The translations under genes were made by a program, and so were the position numbers. A stretch of 61,280 nucleotides of DNA from positions 1 through 61,280 of the forward strand of contig NZ_SMKD01000018.1 of NCBI RefSeq assembly GCF_004348595.1. Reading direction: 5' to 3'. The notes beneath the pieces are model-generated. The model had not been told where the DNA came from, ran no database searches, and was given only the letters and a program-made list of their open reading frames with translations. Numbering within the stretch: the stretch's first letter is position 1; every line of letters starts with the position of its first letter. Positions 1-8,974 of the stretch are shown here, piece by piece. The DNA comes from Micromonospora sp. KC723 (GTDB taxonomy: Bacteria; Actinomycetota; Actinomycetes; Mycobacteriales; Micromonosporaceae).

Positions 1-777
1 ACCCCCACCGACGTGGCTACCGCCGCCTGCACCAAGGAGGAGGGCCTGCGCACCCGGACGCCGGGCACACTCACCATCGCCACCGACGAGCCGGCACGCG
101 AGCCGTGGTTCCGGCAGAACAAACCGGAGAACGGCGAGGGTTTCGAGGCCGCCGTCGCGTACGCGGTGGCGACGCAGCTCGGGTACGCCGCCACGGAGGT
201 CACCTGGACCCGGGTGAAGCCCGACGCCGCCGTCACACCCGGCCCGAAGAGCTTCGACTTCGCCATCAACCAGTTCTCCCTCACCGAGGAGCGCAAGCAG
301 GCGGTCGACCTCTCCGCGCCCTACTACCTCGTGCGCCAGGCCGTGATCGCGCGGAAGTCGTCGAAGATCGCCGGGAGGAAGTCCCTGGCCGAGCTGACCG
401 ACGCCCGGCTCGGCGCCCAGGCCAACAGCACCAGCCACCAGGCGATCACCGAACTCGTCAAGCCGGGGCCGAAACCGCAGAGCTACCGAGGCAACGACGA
501 GGCCGTGGCGGCACTGCGGAACGGTCAGATCGACGGCCTGGTGGTGGACCTGCCGACCGCCTTCCGCATCACCTCGACCAAGGGCGCCGATGTCGCCATC
601 GTCGGTCAACTACCGCAGGTGGGCGCACCGGAGACGTTCGGGTTGCTGCTCGACAAGGACTCCCCGCTCACCCCGTGCGTCAACGAGGCGATCGGCGAAC
701 TCCGCGAGGCCAAGACGCTGACCCAGCTGGAGCAGCGGTGGCTCGCCCAGGTGGCGGGGGCGACCGAGCTCACCTGA
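1..777 (+). CDS. Amino-acid ABC transporter substrate-binding protein (5' end outside window)
   Basis: This is the C-terminal part of a periplasmic-type solute-binding protein of the glutamate/polar amino-acid family (SBP_bac_3). The frame is open to base 1, so the start, signal peptide and lipobox lie outside the window. Visible family features are the opening strand 'GTLTIATDEP', the central 'FDFAINQFSLTEERKQAVDLS' region (typical FDxxxxxxxxTxxRxxxVDFS block), 'PYYLVRQAVIA', and 'RLGAQANSTSH', where the ligand carboxylate is normally bound. It would be tethered outside the membrane and hand ligand to a permease. No permease or ATPase gene is visible, so these must lie upstream. The family call is firm; the ligand is not known. 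Confidence 0.85.
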   Translation, partial: TPTDVATAACTKEEGLRTRTPGTLTIATDEPAREPWFRQNKPENGEGFEAAVAYAVATQLGYAATEVTWTRVKPDAAVTPGPKSFDFAINQFSLTEERKQAVDLSAPYYLVRQAVIARKSSKIAGRKSLAELTDARLGAQANSTSHQAITELVKPGPKPQSYRGNDEAVAALRNGQIDGLVVDLPTAFRITSTKGADVAIVGQLPQVGAPETFGLLLDKDSPLTPCVNEAIGELREAKTLTQLEQRWLAQVAGATELT

Positions 778-959
778 GCCTCGCTCGCCCGCGGCCCGGG
801 GCTTCGTACCGGCGCCAGCGGACGGTGCGGCGTGCTGGTCGCCGTCGCCATGACAGCGGCCGGCACGCTGCTCGACGTCGCCGCCACCGGCGCGCCCGGC
901 CCAGCCAGGTCCGCGAGCCGGTCTGGCATAGCGGCAGGCTTGGCTCTGACCCGCGAAGC

Positions 960-1560
960 TCAGCCGAGCCCGGTGAGGAACTCCCGCACCACGGCGTGGA
1001 ACTCGGCGGGGCGGGTGGCGTGAACGGCGTGTCCCGCGTCGATGGTGACCAGCCGACCGTCGGGGATCCGTTCGGCGACGGCGTCGACGCGGTCCTGCGG
1101 AAGGTGGCTCGCGGGGCCGCCGGCGACCACAGGGTCGGGGCGGTGATCGCGGCCATGCGCTCCCACCACACCGGGTCCGGGTCGTTGAGCTGCGCCACCA
1201 CCGCCTCCCGGACGGCCCAGTCGTAGTCGAGCGGCTCGGCAGGCCGGGGTGGCAGCCGGAACCCCAGCGGCATCGGAGGCGGGGGCTCCTCCAGCACCAG
1301 CGCCGCGACCCGCTCCGGGCACGTCTGGGCCAGCAGGTAGGCCACGACCGCGCCGACGCAGCGACCGATCAGGGTCGCCCGGGCCAGGTCGAGTGCGTCG
1401 GGCAGGGCTCGGACGTCATCGCACATCAGCTCCAGCGAGTACGTCCCGGGCCGGTCGGTTCCCCCGAACCCGCGCAGGTCCGGCGCGCACAGGTGGGCCT
1501 GGTCGCCGAGGGTGGCGGCCAGACCGGCACCCGCTCCGATCCTTAGCGCGTCGGGCGCGC
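960..1560 (-). pseudogene. Decayed alpha/beta hydrolase (frameshifted, N-terminally truncated)
   Basis: Two minus-strand frames together spell one alpha/beta hydrolase. The first carries 'APDLRGFGGTDRPGTYSLEL', a nucleophile-elbow region and 'ERMAAITAPTL'. The second carries 'VAGGPASHLPQDRVDAV' and ends 'DAGHAVHATRPAEFHAVV', with the catalytic His. Adding one base near 1128-1133 would restore a 'PTLVVAGG' junction, so a single-base deletion separates the halves. The N-terminal HG oxyanion segment is missing. The elbow reads 'GRCVGA' instead of GHSxGG, so the nucleophilic Ser is Cys and the preceding His is Arg. Three independent lesions make a relic more likely than a sequencing error. It lies just downstream of ribH. 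Confidence 0.75.
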
Positions 1561-1604
1561 CGACGGCCGGGTGGGCCACGGGCGGCGAAGCGAGGCGGCC
1601 CGGG

Positions 1605-2105
1605 TCAGGCGCCGAAGCCGACCCGCATGCCGGTACCGGCGGCAACGGCACGGATGGCCAGGGCGGCGTCGAGGGCCGCGACGGTGGCCGCCCAGCCCTT
1701 GTCCTCCGTCGAACCGGGCAACCCGGCCCGGTCCCGGGCCTGCGCGATGGTGTCGACGGTGAGCACCCCGTGCGCCACCGGCTTGCCCTCGTCCAACGCC
1801 ACCCGGGTCAGCCCCTCGGTCACCGACTTGCAGACGTAGTCGAAGTGGGCGGTCGCGCCGCGCACCACCACGCCGAGGGCGACCACCACGTCGCAGCGGC
1901 GGGCCAGAGCCTGCGCCACCACCGGCAGCTCCACCGAACCGGCGACCCGGGCCACCACCGCCCGGGCCCCGCACGCCTCGGCCGCCGCCACCGCCCGGTC
2001 GAGCATGTGGTCGGTCAGCTCGCCGTGCCAGCGCGCCGCCACCACGCCGACGGTCATGCCAGCGGCCTCCACCGTGCTCACCCCGGGCTCGCCGAAACCC
2101 GCCAT
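1605..2105 (-). CDS. ribH: 6,7-dimethyl-8-ribityllumazine synthase
   Basis: Lumazine synthase condenses 5-amino-6-ribitylaminouracil with 3,4-dihydroxy-2-butanone 4-phosphate, the penultimate step of riboflavin synthesis, in the cytoplasm. The 166-residue length fits the family. The signature 'VRGATAHFDYVC' at residues 81-92 contains the catalytic His87. The N-terminal 'VAARWH' replaces the usual VxARFN motif with Trp, as in many lumazine synthases. The family normally forms pentamers or icosahedral 60-mers. The ATG lies 2 bases after the ribBA stop codon, so it is the last intact gene of the rib operon. The hydrolase relic follows it. Confidence 0.95.
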   Translation of the reverse strand: MAGFGEPGVSTVEAAGMTVGVVAARWHGELTDHMLDRAVAAAEACGARAVVARVAGSVELPVVAQALARRCDVVVALGVVVRGATAHFDYVCKSVTEGLTRVALDEGKPVAHGVLTVDTIAQARDRAGLPGSTEDKGWAATVAALDAALAIRAVAAGTGMRVGFGA

Positions 2106-2107
2106 GT

Positions 2108-3373
2108 CTACGCTCCGATCTCGTCGCCGGCGACCGGACGGCCCATCGGGGCCTCGGTCACCTCGTCCAGCTCGTCCAGCAGGTGACCCATCCGGTCCCG
2201 CTTCGTGCGCAGGTAGCGCACGTTCTCCGGGTGCGGACGGACCGGCAGCCCCTCACGGCCGGTGATCCGCAGCCCGTACCCCTCCAGCCCGGCCCGCTTG
2301 GCCGGGTTGTTGGTGAGCAGCCGCATCGACCGTACGCCCAGGTCGTAGAGGATCTGCGCGCCGGTGCCGTAGTCCCGGGCGTCGGCCGGCAGCCCCAGGT
2401 CCAGGTTCGCGTCGACCGTGTCGCGGCCCTGGTCCTGGAGTTGGTACGCCTGGAGCTTGTGCAACAGGCCGATCCCCCGCCCCTCGTGCCCGCGCACGTA
2501 CAACACCACCCCGCGCCCCTCCCGGGCGACCCGAGCCAGGGCGGCCTGCAACTGTGGCCCGCAGTCGCAGCGCAGGGAGCCGAACACGTCCCCGGTCAGG
2601 CACTCCGAGTGCACCCGGACCAGCACGTCCTCCCCGTCGCCGAGGTCGCCGTAGACCATCGCGACATGCTCGGCCGGGTCGTGCTCGGCACGGTAGCCCA
2701 GCGCCCGGAACACCCCGTACGGGGTGGGCATCCGCGCGTCGGCGACCTGCTCGACCTGCCTCTCGTGCCGTCGCCGGTACGCCACCAGGTCGGCGATGGT
2801 GACCAGGGACAGCGAGTGCTCGGCGCAGAACTTCTCCAGGTCCGGCAGACGCATCATGGTGCCGTCGTCGTTGACCAGCTCGCAGAGCACGCCGGCCGGA
2901 CGCAGACCGGCCATCCTGGTCAGGTCGACGGCCGCCTCGGTGTGCCCGGGGCGGCGCAGCACCCCACCCTCGCGGGCCCGCAGCGGCACCACGTGGCCGG
3001 GGCGGGCCAGGTCGGTCGGCCCGGTCGCCGGGTCGGCGAGCAGCCGGATGGTGTGCGACCGGTCGGCGGCGGAGATGCCGGTGGCGATCCCCTCCCGGGC
3101 GTCCACGGTCACCGTGTAGGCGGTGCCCCGCCGGTCCTGGTTGGTGTGGTGCATCGGCGGCAGGTCGAGCCGATCGCACTCGCTCTCGGTCAGCGGCACG
3201 CAGATGTAACCGGAGGTCCACCGGACCATGAACGCGACCAGTTCCGGCGTCGCCAGCTCCGCGGCGAAGATCAGATCGCCCTCGTTCTCCCGGTCCTCGT
3301 CGTCGACCACGACGACGGGCCGGCCGGCGGCGATGTCCGCCACCGCCTGCGTGATGCTCGCGAAGCTGTTCAT
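2108..3373 (-). CDS. ribBA: Bifunctional 3,4-dihydroxy-2-butanone-4-phosphate synthase / GTP cyclohydrolase II
   Basis: This fused enzyme supplies both precursors of riboflavin: DHBP from ribulose 5-phosphate (N-terminal half) and the pyrimidine from GTP (C-terminal half). The N-terminal domain shows '[11 protein letters not shown]' at residues 24-34, the acidic metal/substrate loop, and '[10 protein letters not shown]'. The C-terminal domain begins near residue 205 and shows '[20 protein letters not shown]' with the three zinc cysteines, then '[10 protein letters not shown]' and 'LTNNPAK'. The length of 421 residues is normal. Its ATG overlaps the pnuC-like stop (ATGA), indicating translational coupling. 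Confidence 0.96.
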   Translation of the reverse strand: MNSFASITQAVADIAAGRPVVVVDDEDRENEGDLIFAAELATPELVAFMVRWTSGYICVPLTESECDRLDLPPMHHTNQDRRGTAYTVTVDAREGIATGISAADRSHTIRLLADPATGPTDLARPGHVVPLRAREGGVLRRPGHTEAAVDLTRMAGLRPAGVLCELVNDDGTMMRLPDLEKFCAEHSLSLVTIADLVAYRRRHERQVEQVADARMPTPYGVFRALGYRAEHDPAEHVAMVYGDLGDGEDVLVRVHSECLTGDVFGSLRCDCGPQLQAALARVAREGRGVVLYVRGHEGRGIGLLHKLQAYQLQDQGRDTVDANLDLGLPADARDYGTGAQILYDLGVRSMRLLTNNPAKRAGLEGYGLRITGREGLPVRPHPENVRYLRTKRDRMGHLLDELDEVTEAPMGRPVAGDEIGA

Positions 3374-4062
3374 GCCACGGCCTCCGAGTAGGTGGGCGGA
3401 ATCGGTCGGGCGACCCGGCTGGCGCGGGAGCTACGCCACCAGGCGACCAGCCCGGCGACGCACAGCGCGCCGTAGACGAGGTACATGGCCGCCGACGGGT
3501 AGAAACCGCCGCGCAGCAGCAGCGGCACCCCGACCGCGTCCACGGCGATCCAGACCAGCCAGAAGTCCACCCAGCCCCGGGCCATGCCGTAGGTGGCGAG
3601 CAGGCTGCCGGTGAGGATCCAGGCGTCCGGCAGCGGACCCCAGGAGCCCAGCGCGGCGAGCACCGGGTACGCCACGGCGGTGCCGAGCACGGCGGCGAGC
3701 AGCAGGCCCAACCGTTCCCGCCCGGTCGCCCAGCGCGGGGTCACCGCCGGCTGCTCCCCGTCGCCGGCCCGCCGGTTGCGCGCCCAGCGCCACCAGCCGT
3801 ACAGGCTGACCGCGAAGAAGAACACCTGCCGGCCGGCCTGGCCGTACAGGTCGTGGGCCTGCGGGGTGGCGAAGGCGCCGCCGAGGAAGACGGTGAACAG
3901 CAACGCGTTGCCGACCATGCCGACCGGCCAGGCCCAGACCAGCCGGCGCAGCCCGAACAGGGCGGAGACGAGACCGAAGACGTTGCCGACGATCTCCCGG
4001 ACCAGCACCGGGGAACCGGCGATCTGCACCTGGGCGTCGAGCAGCCAGCCGAGCGGACCCAT
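3370..4062 (-). CDS. PnuC-family vitamin transporter, probably for riboflavin (PnuX-like)
   Basis: This is an integral membrane protein of 230 residues with about seven hydrophobic segments and the PnuC-type aromatic motif '[10 protein letters not shown]'. PnuC proteins move nicotinamide riboside. Homologues placed inside FMN-riboswitch-controlled rib operons of actinobacteria (PnuX) are known to take up riboflavin, and I infer that role from the position here between ribE and ribBA. The chosen ATG shares its A with the ribE stop (TGATG), and the 3' end overlaps ribBA by 4 bases. The frame stays open further upstream, but that stretch is the shadow of ribE and is arginine-rich with no membrane character. 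Confidence 0.85.
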   Translation of the reverse strand: MGPLGWLLDAQVQIAGSPVLVREIVGNVFGLVSALFGLRRLVWAWPVGMVGNALLFTVFLGGAFATPQAHDLYGQAGRQVFFFAVSLYGWWRWARNRRAGDGEQPAVTPRWATGRERLGLLLAAVLGTAVAYPVLAALGSWGPLPDAWILTGSLLATYGMARGWVDFWLVWIAVDAVGVPLLLRGGFYPSAAMYLVYGALCVAGLVAWWRSSRASRVARPIPPTYSEAVA

Positions 4063-4673
4063 CAGGCCCCACCGCCCGGCAGCCGGTCGGCGAGCAGCCG
4101 CTCGACGTACTTGGCGAGCACGTCCACCTCCAGGTTCACCGGATCGCCGACGGCGCGGGCGCCGAGGGTGGTCAGGGTGAGGGTGGTCGGGATGAGTCCG
4201 ACGGCGAACCAGTCCGGCCCGACGGCGGCCACCGTGAGCGACACCCCGTCGACGGTGATCGAGCCCTTCTCCACCACGTACCGGGACAGGTCGGCGGGGA
4301 GCCGGAAACGCAGGGTCTCCCACTGTGCGGCCGGCTCCCGGGAGAGCAGCTCGCCGACCCCGTCGACGTGCCCCTGCACGATGTGCCCGCCGAGCCGACT
4401 GTTCAGCGCGGCGGCCCGTTCCAGGTTGACCGGATCGCCCGTACGCAACGCGCCGAGCGCGGAGCGGCGCAGGGTCTCCCCCATCACGTCGGCGGTGAAG
4501 ACCTCGGCGTCGACGTCGACCACGGTCAGACAGACGCCGTTGACCGCGATCGAGTCCCCGTGCCGGGCGTCGGAGGTGACCAGCGGGCCCCGGATGGCGA
4601 CCACGGCGGAGTCAACGCCGGTGTCGGCGACGCGGACGACCTCGCCCCGCTCCTCGACGATGCCGGTGAACAT
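4062..4673 (-). CDS. ribE: Riboflavin synthase alpha chain
   Basis: This enzyme dismutates two molecules of 6,7-dimethyl-8-ribityllumazine into riboflavin and the pyrimidine precursor. The N-terminus 'MFTGIVEERGEVV' is the diagnostic start of the family. The two internally homologous lumazine-binding halves are seen as 'DSIAVNGVCLTV' (first barrel) and 'GSITVDGVSLTV' (second barrel), with 'LGGHIVQGHVDG' between them. The length of 203 residues is standard for the trimeric enzyme. The gene starts one base after the ribD stop and overlaps the pnuC-like start by one base. Confidence 0.97.
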   Translation of the reverse strand: MFTGIVEERGEVVRVADTGVDSAVVAIRGPLVTSDARHGDSIAVNGVCLTVVDVDAEVFTADVMGETLRRSALGALRTGDPVNLERAAALNSRLGGHIVQGHVDGVGELLSREPAAQWETLRFRLPADLSRYVVEKGSITVDGVSLTVAAVGPDWFAVGLIPTTLTLTTLGARAVGDPVNLEVDVLAKYVERLLADRLPGGGA

Positions 4674-4674
4674 G

Positions 4675-5736
4675 TCAGGCCTCCCTCTTCCGGGGCAGCG
4701 CGGTGATCCGCAGGTCGGGACCGACCTGCGCGACGTCGGTGATCTCGAGGTCGACGGCCTCGGCGATGGTGGTCACGCCGGCGTCGGCCAGCGCGGGCGG
4801 GCCGGCGCCGAGCAGCTTCGGCGCGACGTACCCGACGACCTTGTCCACCAGCCCGGCGGCGAGGAACGCGCCGGCCAGCCGCGGCCCACCCTCCAGCAGC
4901 GCGGCCCGTACGCCACGGTGGTGCAGCTCCGCCAGCAGCCCCGGCAGGTCGACCCGGCCGTCCGGGTCGGCGCCGACCTCCGCGCTGGTGGCGATCCACG
5001 TCTGGGCGGCGCCGTCGCGCACCCGGGCCTCCGCCGGGGTACGCCCCGAGCTGTCCACCACCACCCGCAGCGGCTGCCGGATGGCCAGGGTGCCGTCGCG
5101 CAGGTTACGGGCGGTCAGCCGGGGGTCGTCGACGAGGACGGTGCCCACCCCGACGATCACCGCGTCGACCGTGCCGCGTAGTGCGTGCACGTCGATCCGG
5201 GCCGCCTCCGACGTGATCCACATGCTGGTGCCGTCGGCGGCGGCGGACCGGCCGTCGAGGGTGGCGGCGTACTTCCAGATCACGTACGGCCAGCCCCGCC
5301 GCATCGAGGTCAACCAGGCGATGTTGCCGGCCTCGGACTCGGCGGCGCGCACCCCGACGTCGACCTGGATGCCGGCGGCGCGCAGGGTGGCGGCGCCGCC
5401 GGCGGCGACCGGGTTGGGATCGGGCACGGCGATCACCACCCGGGCGACGCCGGCCCGGATCAGCGCGAGGCTGCAGGGGCCGGTGCGGCCGGTGTGGTCG
5501 CAGGGTTCGAGGGAGACCACGGCGGTGCCGCCGCGGGCGCGGTCGCCGGCCTGGGCGAGCGCGACGATCTCGGCGTGCGGTCCGCCGGCGTAGGCGTGGA
5601 ATCCCTCCCCCACGACCGCGCCCTCCGGATCGAGCAGGACGCAACCGACGACCGGGTTGGGGCTGGTGGTGCCGAGGCCACGGGCGGCCAGCGCGACGGC
5701 ACGACGCATCGCTTCGTCGACGGAGACGCCGGCCAT
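4675..5736 (-). CDS. ribD: Riboflavin deaminase/reductase
   Basis: This bifunctional enzyme carries out the deamination and ribosyl reduction steps between GTP cyclohydrolase II and lumazine synthase. The N-terminal cytidine-deaminase-type domain shows 'GGPHAEIVAL' (zinc His, catalytic Glu) and 'SLEPCDHTGRTGPC' (two zinc Cys). The C-terminal reductase domain contains 'SMWITSEAARIDVHALRG' and 'LLEGGPRLAGAFLAAGLVD'. I start it at the ATG giving 'MAGVSVDEAMRRAV' (353 aa), about 10 bases after a G-rich ribosome-binding region. The open frame continues upstream but only through the leader that holds the FMN riboswitch. It is the first gene of the rib operon. Confidence 0.95.
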   Translation of the reverse strand: MAGVSVDEAMRRAVALAARGLGTTSPNPVVGCVLLDPEGAVVGEGFHAYAGGPHAEIVALAQAGDRARGGTAVVSLEPCDHTGRTGPCSLALIRAGVARVVIAVPDPNPVAAGGAATLRAAGIQVDVGVRAAESEAGNIAWLTSMRRGWPYVIWKYAATLDGRSAAADGTSMWITSEAARIDVHALRGTVDAVIVGVGTVLVDDPRLTARNLRDGTLAIRQPLRVVVDSSGRTPAEARVRDGAAQTWIATSAEVGADPDGRVDLPGLLAELHHRGVRAALLEGGPRLAGAFLAAGLVDKVVGYVAPKLLGAGPPALADAGVTTIAEAVDLEITDVAQVGPDLRITALPRKREA

Positions 5737-6118
5737 GGCCCCTGCCCTCTCACTCGCCGGTCGGCGCGCTGGGCGGTCGACGGGAGGAGCCGTGGGCAGG
5801 CGGCGGCGGATCCGGGGAACGGCACGGCCGGCCCCGGGGAGCCCGGGTGGCTGGAACAGCCCACGCGGGTCCGCCCCGTCCCGCGCGCTGTCTCCCATCC
5901 GGACTGTCTGGCGGCGCAACGATCTCGCCGCCAACCGTCGGCCCCGGATTCTCACCAGGTCCACCGGGCGGCCTGAGCCGTCCGGGTCGCGGGCTTACCA
6001 CGGTCTAGCCGTGGATCACCGCCGGTTCGGAATTTCACCGAGCCCCGCCAGCGCGTGGTGGGTACACGGAAAGTCTTACACGTCGGGGCGGGGGGTACGC
6101 CACTCCCGGCGTGCTACC
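5737..6118 (-). promoter_or_regulatory. rib operon leader and promoter region
   Basis: This 382-base stretch between the GGDEF gene and ribD has no protein gene. It holds the FMN aptamer (5893-6045), a 156-base GC-rich expression-platform region down to ribD, and about 70 bases upstream of the aptamer where the promoter must lie. I cannot point to convincing -35 and -10 hexamers there. Confidence 0.6.
5893..6045 (-). promoter_or_regulatory. FMN riboswitch (RFN element)
   Basis: Read on the minus strand, this leader carries the conserved RFN blocks in order: 'TCGGTGAAATTCCGAACCGG' then CGGT, a variable stem, 'AAGCCCGCGAC', 'GGTGAGAATCCGGGGCCGAC' then GGT, and the closing 'AGTCCGGATGGGAGA'. 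These match the FMN aptamer. It lies about 157 bases upstream of ribD, so flavin mononucleotide should repress the five-gene rib operon including the transporter. Whether control is transcriptional or translational is not obvious; I see no clean terminator with a T-run between aptamer and start codon. Confidence 0.95.
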
Positions 6119-7078
6119 TCACAGGCCGTCGGCCCGTCGTCGGTCCACCGCGACGTACGAGCCGGGTTGACTCTTGGCAACGGTCTTCATCTCCGAGGCG
6201 ACCGCGATCGCGGCGAGCGGGTCGGTGAAGCGCTTGCGCGAGTCGGACAGCGACACGCCGATCGAGAGGGTCACCAGGTGGGCTTTGCGGATGTTGCCGC
6301 GACGGTCCTTGAGCTCCACGTAGCCGCGTTCGGCGTCGGCGGGGTCGTAGAGCCTGTCGGCGGCCCTCTCGAAGTCCTCCACGGCCCGGAAGGTCAACGG
6401 TCGGACCTGCTCCGGCGTGCAGACGACGACGAAGTCGTCGCCGCCGACGTGGCCGAGGAAGGCCGGCGGCAGCCCGATCGAGACCACCGCCCGGTGCAGG
6501 CTGCGGGCCAGCGCGGAGATGAACTCGTCGCCGCGGACGAAGCCGTACCGGTCGTTGACGCTCTTGAACCGGTCGATGTCGATGTAGCCGACCGCGTAGT
6601 CGACGCCGCTGCGTACCCGGTCGCTGATCTCCCGGCGGATCCGGCTGTTGCCGGGCAGCCCGGTCAGCGGGGAGACCTCGCGGAACTCCTTGTTACGGCG
6701 CAACGTCGAGCTGACCCGGGCCACCAACTCGGCGGTGTCGAAGGGCTTCACCAGGTAGTCGTCGGCGCCCGCGCTGAGCCCGTGGACCTTGTCCACGGTC
6801 ATGCCCTTGGCGGTCAGCATGATCACCGGCAGGGCCGAGGTCATCGGGTTGGCGCGCAGCCGGCGGGTCAACTCCAGGCCGTCGATCCGGGGCATCATCA
6901 GGTCCACCACGGCCAGGTCGGGCCGGTGCCGCTCGATCATCTCCAGCGCCTCCTGGCCGTCGCCGGCATGCAGCACCTCGAAGCCGTGCAGCCGCAGGTT
7001 GAACTCGACGAAGCGGGCGATGTCCGCGTCGTCGTCGACGACCAGGATGACGTCGGGTCGATCGCCGGACGGGTCCAT
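6119..7078 (-). CDS. Response regulator with C-terminal GGDEF domain
   Basis: This is a cytoplasmic two-domain signalling protein of 319 residues. The receiver domain (residues 8-125) has 'VVDDDADI', phosphoacceptor Asp59 in 'AVVDLMMPRIDG', Thr89 and Lys111 in 'LVKPFD'. The GGDEF domain (about 135-315) has 'DIDRFKSVND' at 167-176 and the signature 'GGDDF' at 212-216. Asp replaces the usual second Glu, the Arg normally before the signature is absent, and no RxxD inhibitory site precedes it. It may make cyclic di-GMP upon phosphorylation, or be a weak or degenerate cyclase. No partner kinase is adjacent. It begins 1 base after rpe ends, so both are probably co-transcribed. Confidence 0.88.
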   Translation of the reverse strand: MDPSGDRPDVILVVDDDADIARFVEFNLRLHGFEVLHAGDGQEALEMIERHRPDLAVVDLMMPRIDGLELTRRLRANPMTSALPVIMLTAKGMTVDKVHGLSAGADDYLVKPFDTAELVARVSSTLRRNKEFREVSPLTGLPGNSRIRREISDRVRSGVDYAVGYIDIDRFKSVNDRYGFVRGDEFISALARSLHRAVVSIGLPPAFLGHVGGDDFVVVCTPEQVRPLTFRAVEDFERAADRLYDPADAERGYVELKDRRGNIRKAHLVTLSIGVSLSDSRKRFTDPLAAIAVASEMKTVAKSQPGSYVAVDRRRADGL

Positions 7079-7079
7079 G

Positions 7080-7760
7080 TCAGGCCCCGCTGGCCGCGCG
7101 CTCCGCCAGGCCACGCAGCCGGCGGACCGCCTCGGCGGGGTCGTCCGCCCCGTAGACGGCGGTGCCGGCGACGAAGGCGTCGGCACCGGCCGCCGCGGCC
7201 TGCTCGATGGTGTCGGCGGCGATCCCGCCGTCGACCTCGATGCGCAGCTCGAGGTGACCGCTGGACGCGTGCCGACGGGCGGCGCGGACCTTCTCCAGCA
7301 GTTGCGGGATGAACCGCTGCCCACCGAAGCCGGCCTTGATCGTCATGATCAGCAGGGTGTCGAAGTTCGGCAGCAGTTCGAGGTACGGCTCGATCGGGGT
7401 GTCCCGGTCGATGGCCAGACCCGCCCTGGCGCCGGCCGAGCGGAGATCCTTGGCGAGGGCGACCGGGTCGTCGCAGGCCTCGGCGTGGAAGGTGACGTTG
7501 TAGGCGCCGGCGTCGGCGTAGCCGGGCGCCCAGCGACGCGGATCCTCGATCATCAGGTGCACGTCGAACGGGATCCGGGTGGCCGCCCGCAGGCTCTGCA
7601 CCACCGGCAGCCCGATGGTCAGGTTCGGCACGAAGTGGTTGTCCATCACGTCGACGTGCAGCCAGTCCGCGGCTCCCTCGACAGCACGGACTTCTTCGGC
7701 CAGGCGGGCGAAATCGGCGGCGAGGATGCTGGGCGCGACGATCGGCGGCGGTACGGTCAC
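7080..7760 (-). CDS. rpe: Ribulose-phosphate 3-epimerase
   Basis: This pentose-phosphate enzyme interconverts ribulose 5-phosphate and xylulose 5-phosphate; ribulose 5-phosphate is also the substrate of RibBA nearby. TIM-barrel motifs are '[14 protein letters not shown]' at the N-terminus, '[17 protein letters not shown]' (metal-binding His and Asp), '[10 protein letters not shown]', '[12 protein letters not shown]' and 'LRIEVDGGI'. I start at the GTG giving '[16 protein letters not shown]' (226 aa), because residues upstream in the open frame are arginine-rich and outside the family fold. Confidence 0.95.
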   Translation of the reverse strand: MTVPPPIVAPSILAADFARLAEEVRAVEGAADWLHVDVMDNHFVPNLTIGLPVVQSLRAATRIPFDVHLMIEDPRRWAPGYADAGAYNVTFHAEACDDPVALAKDLRSAGARAGLAIDRDTPIEPYLELLPNFDTLLIMTIKAGFGGQRFIPQLLEKVRAARRHASSGHLELRIEVDGGIAADTIEQAAAAGADAFVAGTAVYGADDPAEAVRRLRGLAERAASGA

Positions 7761-8018
7761 CTGGCCAGTGTACGAACGCGGCCTGCCGGCGCGAGCAGGC
7801 CACCTCTGACGGAAACCCTCGGTGACCCGGGGATGACGTTCGGTGCAGAAGGGAGTCCTTCCGGAGCGAGAACCAGACCAAGGGCCACCGGGCACTGGCC
7901 GATTGACGGAAACACGGGAAAACTCCACCAGGGACGGTCACATATGCTGCACGCCCGATGGCGGGCAACGCCGGGCGGGCCGCGACGTTCGGCCGTCATC
8001 TCCGGGGAAGGGCGGACG

Positions 8019-8903
8019 ATGCGACGGTGGCTCGTGGCGCTGGTGCTGGCCGGCGCGGCGGTGACGATGGGCGGCTGCTTCCAGCAGAACCGGGCCGACG
8101 GTGACCTGGTCGACGACTGGCCCGTGCTGCCCGCACCACAGTTGTTCGTGCCCGCCACAGGCTCCTGCCTACCCCGGATAACCCCGGTGGTGCAGGCCAG
8201 CACCTACGACACGGTGGACTGTGCGCGCAGCCACCTGGCAGAGGCGATCCACGTCGGCGTCTTCACCGGCGCCGCCACCCGTGGGCCACGGCCCGAGCCG
8301 GGCTCGTCGGCGCTGCGCCCGGCCCGGGCCGAGTGCGACCAGCGGGCCCGGGAGGTGCTCGGCGGCGACTGGCACTCCGCGCGGCTCACCCTGAACATCG
8401 CGCTGCCCTCCCTCACCGCCTGGAACAGCGGGGCCCGGTGGTTCCGCTGCGACCTGAGCGAGACCGACAGCATCGACAACACCCGGCCGGTCAACCGAAC
8501 CGGCAGCCTGCGCGGCGCGATGATCGGTGACAACCCGCTGTCGCACCGCTGCTTCGACCCGAAGTTGATCGGCAAGAACCTCAACTACATGGCGCCGGTG
8601 CTCTGCTCAGAGCCGCACCGGGCCGAGTTCGTCGGCGTCTACCTCGAGAAGGACCTGACCTGGGAGCAGTTCACCAAGGCCAACCAACAGGTGCACCGGC
8701 GCTGCATGGCGCTGATCGCCAGCTTCGCCGAGGTGCCCAACAACGCCGACCTGCCGTACCGGGCCGGATCGATCTTCTACCCCCCGTCGCAGCGGGAGTG
8801 GGAGGAGGGCGACCGGGGCATCCGCTGTTTCCTGTGGAGCGACGACCGGAAACTGACCCGCTCGATGCGCGGTGCCGGGCCGGAAGGGTTGCCCACCATC
8901 TGA
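8019..8903 (+). CDS. Lipoprotein of the septum-formation-like family (copy 1)
   Basis: This is a 294-residue exported protein. 'MRRWLVALVLAGAAVTMGGC' is a lipoprotein signal peptide ending in a lipobox-type 'GGC', so the mature protein should be anchored outside the membrane. The body has six or more cysteines in spaced pairs around 'GSCLP', 'TVDCARSH', 'RAECDQRA' and 'RWFRCDLSE', and ends in 'RGIRCFLWSDDRKLTRS'. The layout resembles the actinobacterial 'septum formation' domain family; the function is not established. The start is the ATG after a GGGAAGG ribosome-binding site near 8004. Copy 2 follows 71 bases later. Confidence 0.8.
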   Translation: MRRWLVALVLAGAAVTMGGCFQQNRADGDLVDDWPVLPAPQLFVPATGSCLPRITPVVQASTYDTVDCARSHLAEAIHVGVFTGAATRGPRPEPGSSALRPARAECDQRAREVLGGDWHSARLTLNIALPSLTAWNSGARWFRCDLSETDSIDNTRPVNRTGSLRGAMIGDNPLSHRCFDPKLIGKNLNYMAPVLCSEPHRAEFVGVYLEKDLTWEQFTKANQQVHRRCMALIASFAEVPNNADLPYRAGSIFYPPSQREWEEGDRGIRCFLWSDDRKLTRSMRGAGPEGLPTI

Positions 8904-8974
8904 ATCCGGGTGCCGTATGCTCCGGCCCCAGGTCAGCGCCGCTGGCCGGGTAGTGCGGCGAGGGGGCGGAAGCG

